Origin: Treponema sp. UBA1240
GTDB taxonomy: Bacteria > Spirochaetota > Spirochaetia > Treponematales > Treponemataceae
Length of the DNA: 5,607 nucleotides
Assembly (NCBI GenBank): GCA_002308875.1
Contig: DBWK01000092.1
Coordinates: 56,097-61,703, forward strand
Reading direction: 5' to 3'
Part shown: one piece after another, positions 1 through 5,607 of the stretch
Position numbering within the stretch: the stretch's first letter is position 1
Layout of the letters: each line of letters starts with the position of its first letter
Notes under the pieces: model-generated
The model's input: only the letters and a program-made list of their open reading frames with translations
The model's database searches: none
Told to the model about the DNA's origin: nothing
Position numbers and translations under genes: made by a program

Positions 1-271
1 TTGAATAACACTCCAAAGGAATTCCAATAACAGGCAGAACTGTTTTTGCGGCGATAACACCCGGCAGATGAGCTGCAAGCCCCGCACCTGCAATAATTAC
101 TTCTGCGCCTTTTTGTTCAACTTCTTTAATTGTCTTGTCGAGAAGTTCTCCGCTTCTGTGTGCGGAAAGAATATATGCTTCATATGTAACGCCAAAATCC
201 TTCAATACGGCGGAAGCTTTTTTCATTATATCTGTATCTGATTTTGAACCGAAAAAAATTGCGACCTGCAT
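1..271 (-). CDS. purE: N5-carboxyaminoimidazole ribonucleotide mutase (class I type), N-terminal part
   Basis: PurE converts N5-CAIR to CAIR in cytosolic de novo purine synthesis. The 90 visible codons begin MQVAIFFGSKSDTD, with the nucleotide-binding GSKSD motif at residues 8-12. They continue through SAHR (36-39, with the expected catalytic His38) to GAGLAAHLPG (62-71, His68). The last motif is the signature of class I enzymes; class II AIR carboxylases differ here. Two residues depart from the usual class I SAHRTP motif, with Ser40-Gly41 replacing Thr-Pro. The family is usually about 160 residues, so roughly the last 70 lie beyond the left edge. The ATG at 271 is chosen because the family starts just before this beta strand and a purine-rich GAGTGAGG lies 5 nt upstream. 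The gene has its own promoter and follows the rny terminator. Identity is nearly certain; the class assignment is strong but based on the N-terminal half only. Confidence 0.96.
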   Translation of the reverse strand, partial: MQVAIFFGSKSDTDIMKKASAVLKDFGVTYEAYILSAHRSGELLDKTIKEVEQKGAEVIIAGAGLAAHLPGVIAAKTVLPVIGIPLECYS

Positions 272-298
272 ATACCCCTCACTCTCAATAACGGATTC

Positions 299-327
299 AG
301 CATAAATAAAAAAAGGGAACAAGTCAA
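299..327 (-). promoter_or_regulatory. Predicted sigma70-type promoter of purE
   Basis: On the minus strand TTGACT (322-327, 5 of 6 matches to the -35 consensus) is followed after exactly 17 nt by TATGCT (299-304, 4 of 6 matches to the -10 consensus). The expected start of transcription is near 292, giving a leader of about 21 nt that carries the purE ribosome binding site. The -35 box lies inside the loop of the rny terminator, and the spacer contains the terminator's descending arm and T tract. Position and spacing are seen directly; activity is inferred. Confidence 0.6.
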
Positions 328-339
328 TGTCCCCTTTTT
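308..339 (-). terminator. Intrinsic terminator of rny
   Basis: Starting 5 nt after the rny stop codon, the minus strand reads AAAAAGGGGAC (339-329), an 8-nt loop, then GTTCCCTTTTT (320-310) with two further T residues. The 11-bp stem is fully paired with a single G-U wobble, and the descending arm ends in seven T residues. This is a textbook A-tract/GC-core/T-tract terminator. In the opposite orientation the wobble becomes an A-C mismatch, so it fits minus-strand transcription better. No gene on the plus strand would need it. Confidence 0.88.
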
Positions 340-344
340 CCAGC

Positions 345-1874
345 CTATCTGGCGTATTCTACGATACGAGTTTCGCGTATCATCGTTATTTTAATTCTAC
401 CCGGATACCGCAAGTCAGTTTCGATCTGCTTTGCAATGCTCCGTGCCAGATCCTTAACCTCTATGTCAGGAATCTTTTCGTTATTTACAAGCACACGCAG
501 TTCACGACCAGCCTGAATCGCGTATGCTTTTTCAACACCATTAAAGCTTTCGGCTAGCTGTTCCAGATTTTCAAGACGCTTAACGTAGTTGTCCATCGTT
601 TCGCGGCGGGCACCCGGTCTTGCAGCGGAAATTGCATCCGCAATCTGAACGATTATTGCCTCAATGCTTGAAGGCTCAATGTCGTTATGGTGGGCACCGA
701 CTGCATTAATAATTCTTGCATCCTCGCCCATCTTACGAACCATTTCCATACCAACTTCTGCATGGTTCTGGTCAGAATCAGATTCCGCCCCCTTACCGAT
801 ATCGTGCAGAACAGCAGCACGTTTTGCAAGCTCACGGTTTGCACCGATTTCGGAAGCAATCATACCCGCAATAAGTGCAACTTCTTTTGAGTGTGTAAGC
901 ACATTCTGTCCGTAACTCGTGCGGAAATACAAACGTCCAAGGGCGCGTACGCCTTCCTGGCTCATGTTGTTTATTCCCAAATCAAAAAGAACTTTTTCGC
1001 CCTCTTCGTAAATCTTCTGCTGAATTTCGCGGGTAACTTTCTGAACAACTTCTTCAATTCTGGCGGGATGAATACGACCGTCGGAAACGAGCCGTTCAAG
1101 CGCAACCCTCGCGATTTCCTTGCGAACAGGGTCAAAGCACGAAATAACAACGGCTTCCGGTGTATCATCGATAATAATATCAACACCTGTAAGCGTTTCG
1201 ATAGTTCTGATGTTGCGACCTTCACGTCCGATAATACGACCTTTCATTTCGTCGCTTGGAAGTGAAACAGTTGCTATTGTAATGTCGCTTGTAACTTCTG
1301 TAGCAATACGCTGAATTGTTGTAACAAGAATATCTTTTGCTTTTTTTTCGGAAGAAAGCTGAGCTTCCTGTTCTATTTTATTAAGCAATGCCTGAGCATC
1401 ATGGCGGGCCTCGTTTTCAAGGTCCTGAATTATCAGTGTTTTAGCTTCCTGAGCTGTCAAACCGGAGATTTTTTCCAGTTCCTGCCGGTACTTTTCTTCT
1501 TCGGTAGAAAGATAGACTTCGCGGTTGGCAATCTGTTTTTCGCGCTCAACCAAATCTTCTTCCTGTTTATCCAAACCCTGAACACGCTTGTCCAAAGTTT
1601 CTTCTTTCTGCATTAACCTGCGTTCATAACGCTGCAATTCACTGCGTCGTTCCCGATTTTCCCTCTCCTGCTGGGTTCTTTCCCGAATAAGTTGATCTTT
1701 CGCTTCTAATAAAATTTCTTTTTTTTGAGCCTCTGCTTCTCTTACAGCATCCTGCTTTACACGCTCCGCCCTTTGTTCGGACGCAGATAGTTGAAATCTG
1801 GCATACAGCCAGCGAATAGTCCATCCAAGAATAATTCCAGCTAGTGGGAGAACTGCATATAATAAGGTCGGCAT
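345..1874 (-). CDS. rny: Ribonuclease Y, membrane-anchored endoribonuclease
   Basis: RNase Y is the endonuclease that starts bulk mRNA decay in many bacteria lacking RNase E; it sits at the inner face of the membrane. The 509 residues are a full-length protein (the Bacillus subtilis enzyme has about 520). A single N-terminal membrane segment spans about residues 3-25. It is followed by a long charged coiled coil (about 30-180, rich in Glu, Arg, Lys and Gln), then a KH RNA-binding domain with the GREG loop at 216-219. The HD domain has His328, the His357-Asp358 pair, His371, His395/His396 and Asp413. The C-terminal part keeps the family blocks AARPGARRET (417-426), AIQAGRE (452-458) and IRETRIVEYA near the end. 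The loop after HDIGK differs from the Bacillus form: ESDSDQNH (364-371) where that has DHEVEGSH. The ATG at 1874 is supported by a strong ribosome binding site and by the membrane segment starting at once. The gene has its own promoter and terminator, so it is probably transcribed alone. Confidence 0.98.
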   Translation of the reverse strand: MPTLLYAVLPLAGIILGWTIRWLYARFQLSASEQRAERVKQDAVREAEAQKKEILLEAKDQLIRERTQQERENRERRSELQRYERRLMQKEETLDKRVQGLDKQEEDLVEREKQIANREVYLSTEEEKYRQELEKISGLTAQEAKTLIIQDLENEARHDAQALLNKIEQEAQLSSEKKAKDILVTTIQRIATEVTSDITIATVSLPSDEMKGRIIGREGRNIRTIETLTGVDIIIDDTPEAVVISCFDPVRKEIARVALERLVSDGRIHPARIEEVVQKVTREIQQKIYEEGEKVLFDLGINNMSQEGVRALGRLYFRTSYGQNVLTHSKEVALIAGMIASEIGANRELAKRAAVLHDIGKGAESDSDQNHAEVGMEMVRKMGEDARIINAVGAHHNDIEPSSIEAIIVQIADAISAARPGARRETMDNYVKRLENLEQLAESFNGVEKAYAIQAGRELRVLVNNEKIPDIEVKDLARSIAKQIETDLRYPGRIKITMIRETRIVEYAR

Positions 1875-1876
1875 AA

Positions 1877-1886
1877 CCTCACCCCC
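1877..1886 (-). promoter_or_regulatory. Strong ribosome binding site of rny
   Basis: The minus strand reads GGGGGTGAGG (1886-1877) just ahead of the ATG at 1874. GGGGGTGA matches 7 of 8 positions of the extended anti-Shine-Dalgarno complement GGAGGTGA, with the remaining position able to form a G-U pair. The spacing fixes the rny start. A UUGG (1888-1885) overlapping the 5' edge of this site could pair with the CCAA of the upstream leader hairpin, which is speculative. Confidence 0.75.
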
Positions 1887-1898
1887 AAACTAACTTCA

Positions 1899-1936
1899 TT
1901 GGTCTTTTCTATAATTAATTTTAAAGAAAATACCAA
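1899..1936 (-). promoter_or_regulatory. Long imperfect hairpin in the rny leader
   Basis: In the minus-strand transcript TTGGTATTTTCT (1936-1925) pairs with AGAAAAGACCAA (1910-1899) at 11 of 12 positions, with one A-G mismatch and a 14-nt AT-rich loop. Four more pairs can form outside it (1892-1895 with 1939-1942) across a small internal loop. The predicted transcription start is about 1938-1940, so the stem would form at the very 5' end of the rny mRNA, 24 nt before the start codon. No U tract follows, so it is not a terminator. The repeat is seen directly; a role in mRNA stability, autoregulation or as a protein-binding DNA site is inferred. Confidence 0.55.
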
Positions 1937-1945
1937 CTAGTTTAT

Positions 1946-1974
1946 AAAATATCATAACTTCATTTTGTTGTCAA
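1946..1974 (-). promoter_or_regulatory. Predicted sigma70-type promoter of rny
   Basis: A perfect -35 hexamer TTGACA (1969-1974) is followed after 17 nt by TATTTT (1946-1951, 4 of 6 matches to the -10 consensus) on the minus strand. Transcription would start near 1938-1940 and give a leader of about 65 nt containing the hairpin and ribosome binding site. The promoter lies 35-64 nt past the aminopeptidase stop codon, in an AT-rich gap. Some rny message may also come by read-through from tex and the aminopeptidase gene, because no strong terminator separates them. Confidence 0.7.
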
Positions 1975-2009
1975 ATAAGAATATCTTCTTACGATGATTT
2001 CGCAAAAAC

Positions 2010-3143
2010 CTATTTCAGGTTGTCAGGATTGAGTCCTTTAAGATCAGGATGAACAAAAAGACCGTCTTTCCGGATTAAAACGTCATCAAAATAAATTTCA
2101 CCGCCGCCGAATTCGGGACGCTGGATAAGCACCAAATCCCAGTGAACGGCGGAATGGTTGCCGTTGTCGCAATCATCATAAGAATTACCGGGCGTAAAGT
2201 GTATTGAACCGGCTATTTTCTCGTCAAACAAAGTTTCTTTCATCGGGTACAGGATATAAGGATTAACGCCGATAGCAAACTCTCCTATGTATCTTGCACC
2301 TTCGTCGGTATCAAGAACATGGTTTATACGTTCCGTGTCGTTGGCTGTTGCTTTGACTATCTTTCCGTCTTTAAACTCAAATGAGATGTTGTCGTACAAA
2401 AAGCCGCCCTCAAGGCTGTGCGTATTATAACTGATTCTGCCGTTTACGCTGTTCTTTACAGGCGCGGTATAAACCTCGCCGTCAGGAATGTTGCATGAAC
2501 CGTCGCATTTTATGGCAGGCAGGCCTTTTATTGAAAAGCTGATATCGGTTCCTGCACACGTTGTAGTTGCGGGAGCAACGATGCGCACTTTATCGGTTTT
2601 TTCCATCAAAGCTACAAGCGCATCCATTGCTTTTGACATTTTTGAATAATCAAGACAGCATACATCAAAAAAGAAGTCTTCAAAAGCTTCTTCGCTCATT
2701 TCCGAAAGCTGTGCCATTGCCGCCGTAGGATAACGGAGAACAACCCAGCGCGTATGATGAAGCCTCCGCTGCATGTGAACGGGTTCGTAGTACAGTTTGT
2801 CGTACATAGCCATTTTTTCGGCGGGAACATCGCACTGTGCGTAAAGATTCTGCATGGAACGGAATCCGATAAAGCAGTCCATAAGTTCCATTTCATGCGC
2901 TTCTATGTCGGCACGGATTTTAAGCTGTTCTTCCGAAGCACCGAGCATAAGTTCGCGTTCTACGGAAATGTCTTTTAACGAAACAAAAGGATACGCCCCG
3001 ACAGCATAAATCTCACGGATCAGAGCCTTTATAAGTTCCGGCTGAACATTATTATTCTGTATAAGGACTTTTTCGCCCTTTTTTGCCTTAATGGAATGAG
3101 TAACAAGCATGTGAGCAAGTTTCTGGATTCGCGGGTCTTTCAT
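2010..3143 (-). CDS. M29-family metallo-aminopeptidase (AmpS/PepS/aminopeptidase T type)
   Basis: This family removes N-terminal residues from peptides in the cytosol using a two-metal centre. The 377 residues are a normal length (family about 370-410), with no signal peptide. The expected metal ligands are all present: Glu223 in PDGEVYTAP (220-228), Glu288 in YIGEFAIGVNP (285-295), His315 in SIHFTPGNSY (313-322), and His334 and Asp336 in AVHWD (332-336). Tyr322 lies seven residues after His315, as the catalytic Tyr does in the Thermus enzyme. The loop between His315 and His334 is shorter than I recall for Thermus aminopeptidase T and carries Cys325 and several Asp/Asn residues. The ATG at 3143 has AGAGG (3154-3150) six nt upstream. 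The start is 18 nt after the tex stop, so the two are probably co-transcribed. Substrate preference cannot be read from the sequence, and I give no symbol because several names are used for these enzymes. Confidence 0.94.
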   Translation of the reverse strand: MKDPRIQKLAHMLVTHSIKAKKGEKVLIQNNNVQPELIKALIREIYAVGAYPFVSLKDISVERELMLGASEEQLKIRADIEAHEMELMDCFIGFRSMQNLYAQCDVPAEKMAMYDKLYYEPVHMQRRLHHTRWVVLRYPTAAMAQLSEMSEEAFEDFFFDVCCLDYSKMSKAMDALVALMEKTDKVRIVAPATTTCAGTDISFSIKGLPAIKCDGSCNIPDGEVYTAPVKNSVNGRISYNTHSLEGGFLYDNISFEFKDGKIVKATANDTERINHVLDTDEGARYIGEFAIGVNPYILYPMKETLFDEKIAGSIHFTPGNSYDDCDNGNHSAVHWDLVLIQRPEFGGGEIYFDDVLIRKDGLFVHPDLKGLNPDNLK

Positions 3144-3161
3144 ACTATGCCTCTTTTGTTC

Positions 3162-5486
3162 TTATTTTTTAAGCAGTGCGGCAAACGGATTATAGCTCAT
3201 TCCGTCATCACTGCCACTGTAACGTTCTTTGGGCTGCGGCTTTTTGGCACCGGCAGGGACAGCTCTTTTTACCGCAACAACACGTTTTGCGTGTCCTTCG
3301 GGCTTAGGTCTTGCAGTGGCATTTGCACCGGAAGACTGCGTTTTAAGCGAGAGGCTTATACGTCTGCGGTCTGGATCCAGTCCGATTATGCGGCATTCTT
3401 TAATGTCACCAACCTTGAGAACTTCCATCGGATCCGAAACATAGGTGTCGCTCAACTCCGAAATATGAAGCAGGGCCGTTTCCTTTATGCCCAAATCCAC
3501 AAATGCGCCAAAATCAACTACGTTCTTAATCTTTCCGGTAACAATCATACCTTCCTTAAGGTCTTCAAAGGTAACTACACCTTTTTGCATTATGGGCTTT
3601 GGGAACTCATCGCGCGGGTCTCGGTTGGGCTTTTTAAGCTCATCAACAATATCGTTTATTGTCTGCTCACCGAGGTTGTATTTTTCTTTTATTTGCTTTT
3701 TGGCGTCGGAAGTAATATCAGCATTGTTATGTACAAAATCATAAACAGCCGAAGCCGCCTCATAGTTTTCCGGGTGAACCCAGGTATTGTCCAAAGGATT
3801 GGCGCTTTCAGGAATTTTCAAAAATCCGGCGCACTGTTCAAAACTTTTTGGTCCCATGCCGTCAATCTTGCGCAGATCTTCGCGGCTGGTTATTTTGCCG
3901 TGCTCATTGCGGTAATTAACGATTTTTTTTGCAAGAGAACCGTTGATTCCCGAAACATACTTCAAAAGGTGGTACGAAGCCGTGTTCAGATTAACACCAA
4001 CCTGATTTACAACGGTACTTACAACTTCGTCCAATGTTTCCGAAAGCTTTTTCTGGTTTACGTCGTGCTGATAAAGCCCTACTCCGATTGCCTTCGGATC
4101 TATCTTTACAAGCTCGGCAAGCGGATCCTGAAGTCTTCTTCCCATAGAGATTGCACCGCGAACGGTAAGATCCAAATCGGGGAACTCCTCACGCGCCGTA
4201 TCCGAGGCGGAATAAACCGATGCGCCTGACTCATCTACAACTGTGTACATAACATTCGGAAAGAACTCGCCGATAACCTTTGCAACAATCTCCTGTACTT
4301 CATGGCTTCCTGTTCCGTTGCCGATGGCTACAAGTTGTATATCATACTTTTTTATGGCTTCTTTTATTGCCATGGCGGAACCGGTCGGGTCAGCAACCTG
4401 CTTAATAAGGAAGTAGCCCAGATACTTGCCTGTTTCATCGAGCGCGGCACATTTTGTTCCGGTTCTAATACCGGGGTCAACACCGAGAACTCTCGTTCCC
4501 TTTATTGGCTGCTGCATGAGCAGATTCTTGAGGTTTTCGCTGAAAACACCAATTCCATGTTCATCCGCCGCATCACTCTGGTCGCCGCGGATTTCACGAA
4601 CAACGGCGGGCGACAAGAGACGGACAACGCCTTCTTCAATTGCCTCGCCGTGATATTTGTTGTTGATGGTTGTGCGCTTTTTGAGCAAATCAATGGCACC
4701 GTCAAGGTCAACGTCAATCGTTACTTCCAGTTTTTCTTCGCGCTCACCGCGGTTAATTGCAAGGATTCTGTGCGGTTTTATCTGATTAAGCGCTTCGGAA
4801 TAATCCCAGTACATCTGATAAACGGAAGTTTTCATTACTTCTTCGTCGCCTATGCCTTTAACTTTTATAGTACCGGTTCCAAGGTAAAAATCGTGAATCT
4901 TTGCACGGTTGTCAGTATCCTGCGCAACGCGTTCGGCAATAATATCCTTTGCGCCCGCAATCGCGGCGGCAACGTCGGGAACGTTAAGTTCCTCGTTTTC
5001 GCTGTTTGTTACGATGTATTTTTCAGCTTCTTTTTCTACGGTTACGTCATCTGCGGAGAGCATAATCTCGGCAAGCGGTTCAAGCCCTCTTTCACAGGCA
5101 ATCATACCGCGGGTTTTCTTTTTCTTTTTGAACGGTGCCCACAAGTCTTCAAGCTCGGTCATTGTTGAGGCTTTCATTACGTTTTCATAGAGAGCGTCGG
5201 TAAGTTTTCCGGCTGCAAAAATGCCCCGGACAATCTCAAGTCTGCGGTTTTCGAGGTTCAAAAGCGACTTAAAGTTGTGGTCGCAGTCACGTACCTGAAC
5301 TTCGTCCAAAGAACCGTGTGCTTCTTTTCGGTATCTGGCAATAAAGGGAATTGTGCATCCCTCATTAACAAGTGATATGACGGCAGAAACCTGAGAAACG
5401 CGTATTCCCAGTGATTCCGCGATTTTTTTCATTATTTCAACTTCATTGACTGTTAAAGCGTCAATGGTTTCCTGTGTAAATTCCAT
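3162..5486 (-). CDS. tex: Tex-family RNA-binding transcription accessory protein
   Basis: Tex is a conserved cytosolic nucleic-acid-binding protein related to eukaryotic Spt6 and linked to transcription and RNA handling. The 774 residues match the family (about 720-785). In order: an N-terminal helical Tex region with GCTIPFIARYRKE (43-55); an RNase-H-like YqgF domain with GVDPG (335-339), IGNGTGSHE (388-396) and VDESGASVYS (417-426); tandem helix-hairpin-helix segments around 496-560 with GVNLNTAS and IDGMGPKSFE; and an S1 domain at about 643-715 with VVDFGAFVDLG and LLHISELSD. The last 59 residues are a basic Ala/Pro/Lys-rich tail ending in NPFAALLKK. The ATG at 5486 is the first in-frame start after an upstream TAG, but it has no visible ribosome binding site. 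Most homologues begin near Met19 (5432), where MKKIAESLG matches the usual N-terminus, so the true start may be there. The gene is followed 18 nt later by the aminopeptidase gene. Family identity is certain; the start is not. Confidence 0.96.
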   Translation of the reverse strand: MEFTQETIDALTVNEVEIMKKIAESLGIRVSQVSAVISLVNEGCTIPFIARYRKEAHGSLDEVQVRDCDHNFKSLLNLENRRLEIVRGIFAAGKLTDALYENVMKASTMTELEDLWAPFKKKKKTRGMIACERGLEPLAEIMLSADDVTVEKEAEKYIVTNSENEELNVPDVAAAIAGAKDIIAERVAQDTDNRAKIHDFYLGTGTIKVKGIGDEEVMKTSVYQMYWDYSEALNQIKPHRILAINRGEREEKLEVTIDVDLDGAIDLLKKRTTINNKYHGEAIEEGVVRLLSPAVVREIRGDQSDAADEHGIGVFSENLKNLLMQQPIKGTRVLGVDPGIRTGTKCAALDETGKYLGYFLIKQVADPTGSAMAIKEAIKKYDIQLVAIGNGTGSHEVQEIVAKVIGEFFPNVMYTVVDESGASVYSASDTAREEFPDLDLTVRGAISMGRRLQDPLAELVKIDPKAIGVGLYQHDVNQKKLSETLDEVVSTVVNQVGVNLNTASYHLLKYVSGINGSLAKKIVNYRNEHGKITSREDLRKIDGMGPKSFEQCAGFLKIPESANPLDNTWVHPENYEAASAVYDFVHNNADITSDAKKQIKEKYNLGEQTINDIVDELKKPNRDPRDEFPKPIMQKGVVTFEDLKEGMIVTGKIKNVVDFGAFVDLGIKETALLHISELSDTYVSDPMEVLKVGDIKECRIIGLDPDRRRISLSLKTQSSGANATARPKPEGHAKRVVAVKRAVPAGAKKPQPKERYSGSDDGMSYNPFAALLKK

Positions 5487-5495
5487 AGCGAGAGA

Positions 5496-5524
5496 ATAAT
5501 ATGGAAAATTATGAAAAAAAACAA
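5496..5524 (-). promoter_or_regulatory. Possible tex promoter close to the start codon
   Basis: On the minus strand TATTAT (5496-5501, 5 of 6 matches to the -10 consensus) lies 17 nt downstream of TTGTTT (5519-5524, only the TTG matching the -35 consensus). Transcription would start about 2-4 nt before the ATG at 5486. That would make the tex message leaderless, or give a leader of about 57 nt if translation starts at Met19. The weak -35 box in a T-rich stretch keeps confidence low. Confidence 0.3.
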
Positions 5525-5567
5525 GAGTAAAGGTTCCTCGAAAAAGACTACACTATTCCGTAAATGA

Positions 5568-5607
5568 GATTACATATTAATATTATTTATATATAAAATT
5601 ATAACCG
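5568..5607. other. AT-rich upstream region with a TATAAT hexamer at the window edge
   Basis: This stretch is almost entirely A and T and holds several short palindromes. On the minus strand it contains a perfect TATAAT (5598-5603), whose -35 partner would lie outside the window. It could be a second, more distant tex promoter with a leader of about 100 nt, or the spacer after an upstream gene. I see no coding sequence in it. Confidence 0.3.

Noticed and set aside
1910..1915. Perfect TATAAT on the plus strand in the gap upstream of rny
   Set aside because: No TTGACA-like hexamer lies 16-18 nt upstream of it, and no plus-strand gene follows. It falls inside the AT-rich loop of the leader hairpin and is likely chance.
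1899..1936. The rny leader hairpin as a terminator of the aminopeptidase operon or as a riboswitch
   Set aside because: No U tract follows either arm, so it is not an intrinsic terminator. It is a single AT-rich stem without the conserved core of any riboswitch class I know.
1981..2008. Hairpin just after the aminopeptidase stop codon (2000-2008 with 1986-1994) as a terminator
   Set aside because: Nine pairs can form on the minus strand, but two are G-U wobbles, the stem is AT-rich, and GATATTCTTATT follows instead of a U tract. It is too weak to call; a small pause or 3'-end structure is possible.
3096..4229. A 377-codon open frame on the plus strand, antisense to tex
   Set aside because: It lies wholly over the end of the aminopeptidase gene and tex, which are certain from their motifs. 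Its translation has no recognisable domain and looks like random Phe/Ile/Arg/Asn-rich sequence. It is a by-product of tex codon use.
4302..5168. A 288-codon open frame on the plus strand, antisense to tex
   Set aside because: Same reason: it is fully inside tex, has no family signature and has no convincing ribosome binding site. Long antisense frames are common opposite genes with this codon bias.
1..5607. A new multi-gene system, mobile element, CRISPR array or RNA gene
   Set aside because: All four genes belong to well-known housekeeping families and are intact apart from the window edge. I found no direct-repeat arrays, transposase, integrase, tRNA or rRNA sequence, and no abrupt change in composition beyond the AT-rich gaps.

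Overview
The window is a compact stretch of ordinary bacterial chromosome. It carries four genes, all on the minus strand, so transcription runs from the right edge to the left. In that order they are tex (RNA-binding transcription accessory protein), an M29-family metallo-aminopeptidase, rny (ribonuclease Y) and the first 90 codons of purE (N5-CAIR mutase), which runs off the left edge. Coding sequence is of moderate GC content and the gaps are AT-rich. An RNase Y gene, sigma70-type promoters and purine-rich Shine-Dalgarno sites suggest a spirochaete of the Treponema group, with Firmicutes as the alternative. This assignment is inferred from general protein resemblance only and is of moderate-to-low certainty.

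Right to left: positions 5487-5607 are an AT-rich region upstream of tex, with one possible promoter next to the tex start and a TATAAT hexamer at the window edge. tex (5486-3162) and the aminopeptidase (3143-2010) are only 18 nt apart, with a good ribosome binding site between them, so they probably form one operon. The 135-nt gap at 2009-1875 has no convincing terminator. It does have a strong promoter for rny (TTGACA, 17 nt, TATTTT), a long imperfect hairpin at the predicted 5' end of the rny transcript, and a strong ribosome binding site. rny (1874-345) ends in a clear intrinsic terminator. The loop of that terminator contains the -35 box of a good promoter for purE, so the end of one transcription unit and the start of the next overlap on the same DNA.

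Functionally, tex and rny both act in RNA metabolism: Tex is a nucleic-acid-binding factor linked to transcription, and RNase Y is the membrane-anchored endonuclease that starts mRNA decay. The aminopeptidase is a general peptide-trimming enzyme. purE starts a separate unit for purine biosynthesis. I found no mobile element, CRISPR array, RNA gene, broken gene or new multi-gene system. The most interesting features are regulatory: the fused rny terminator/purE promoter and the rny leader hairpin, which could be a target for feedback control by RNase Y.
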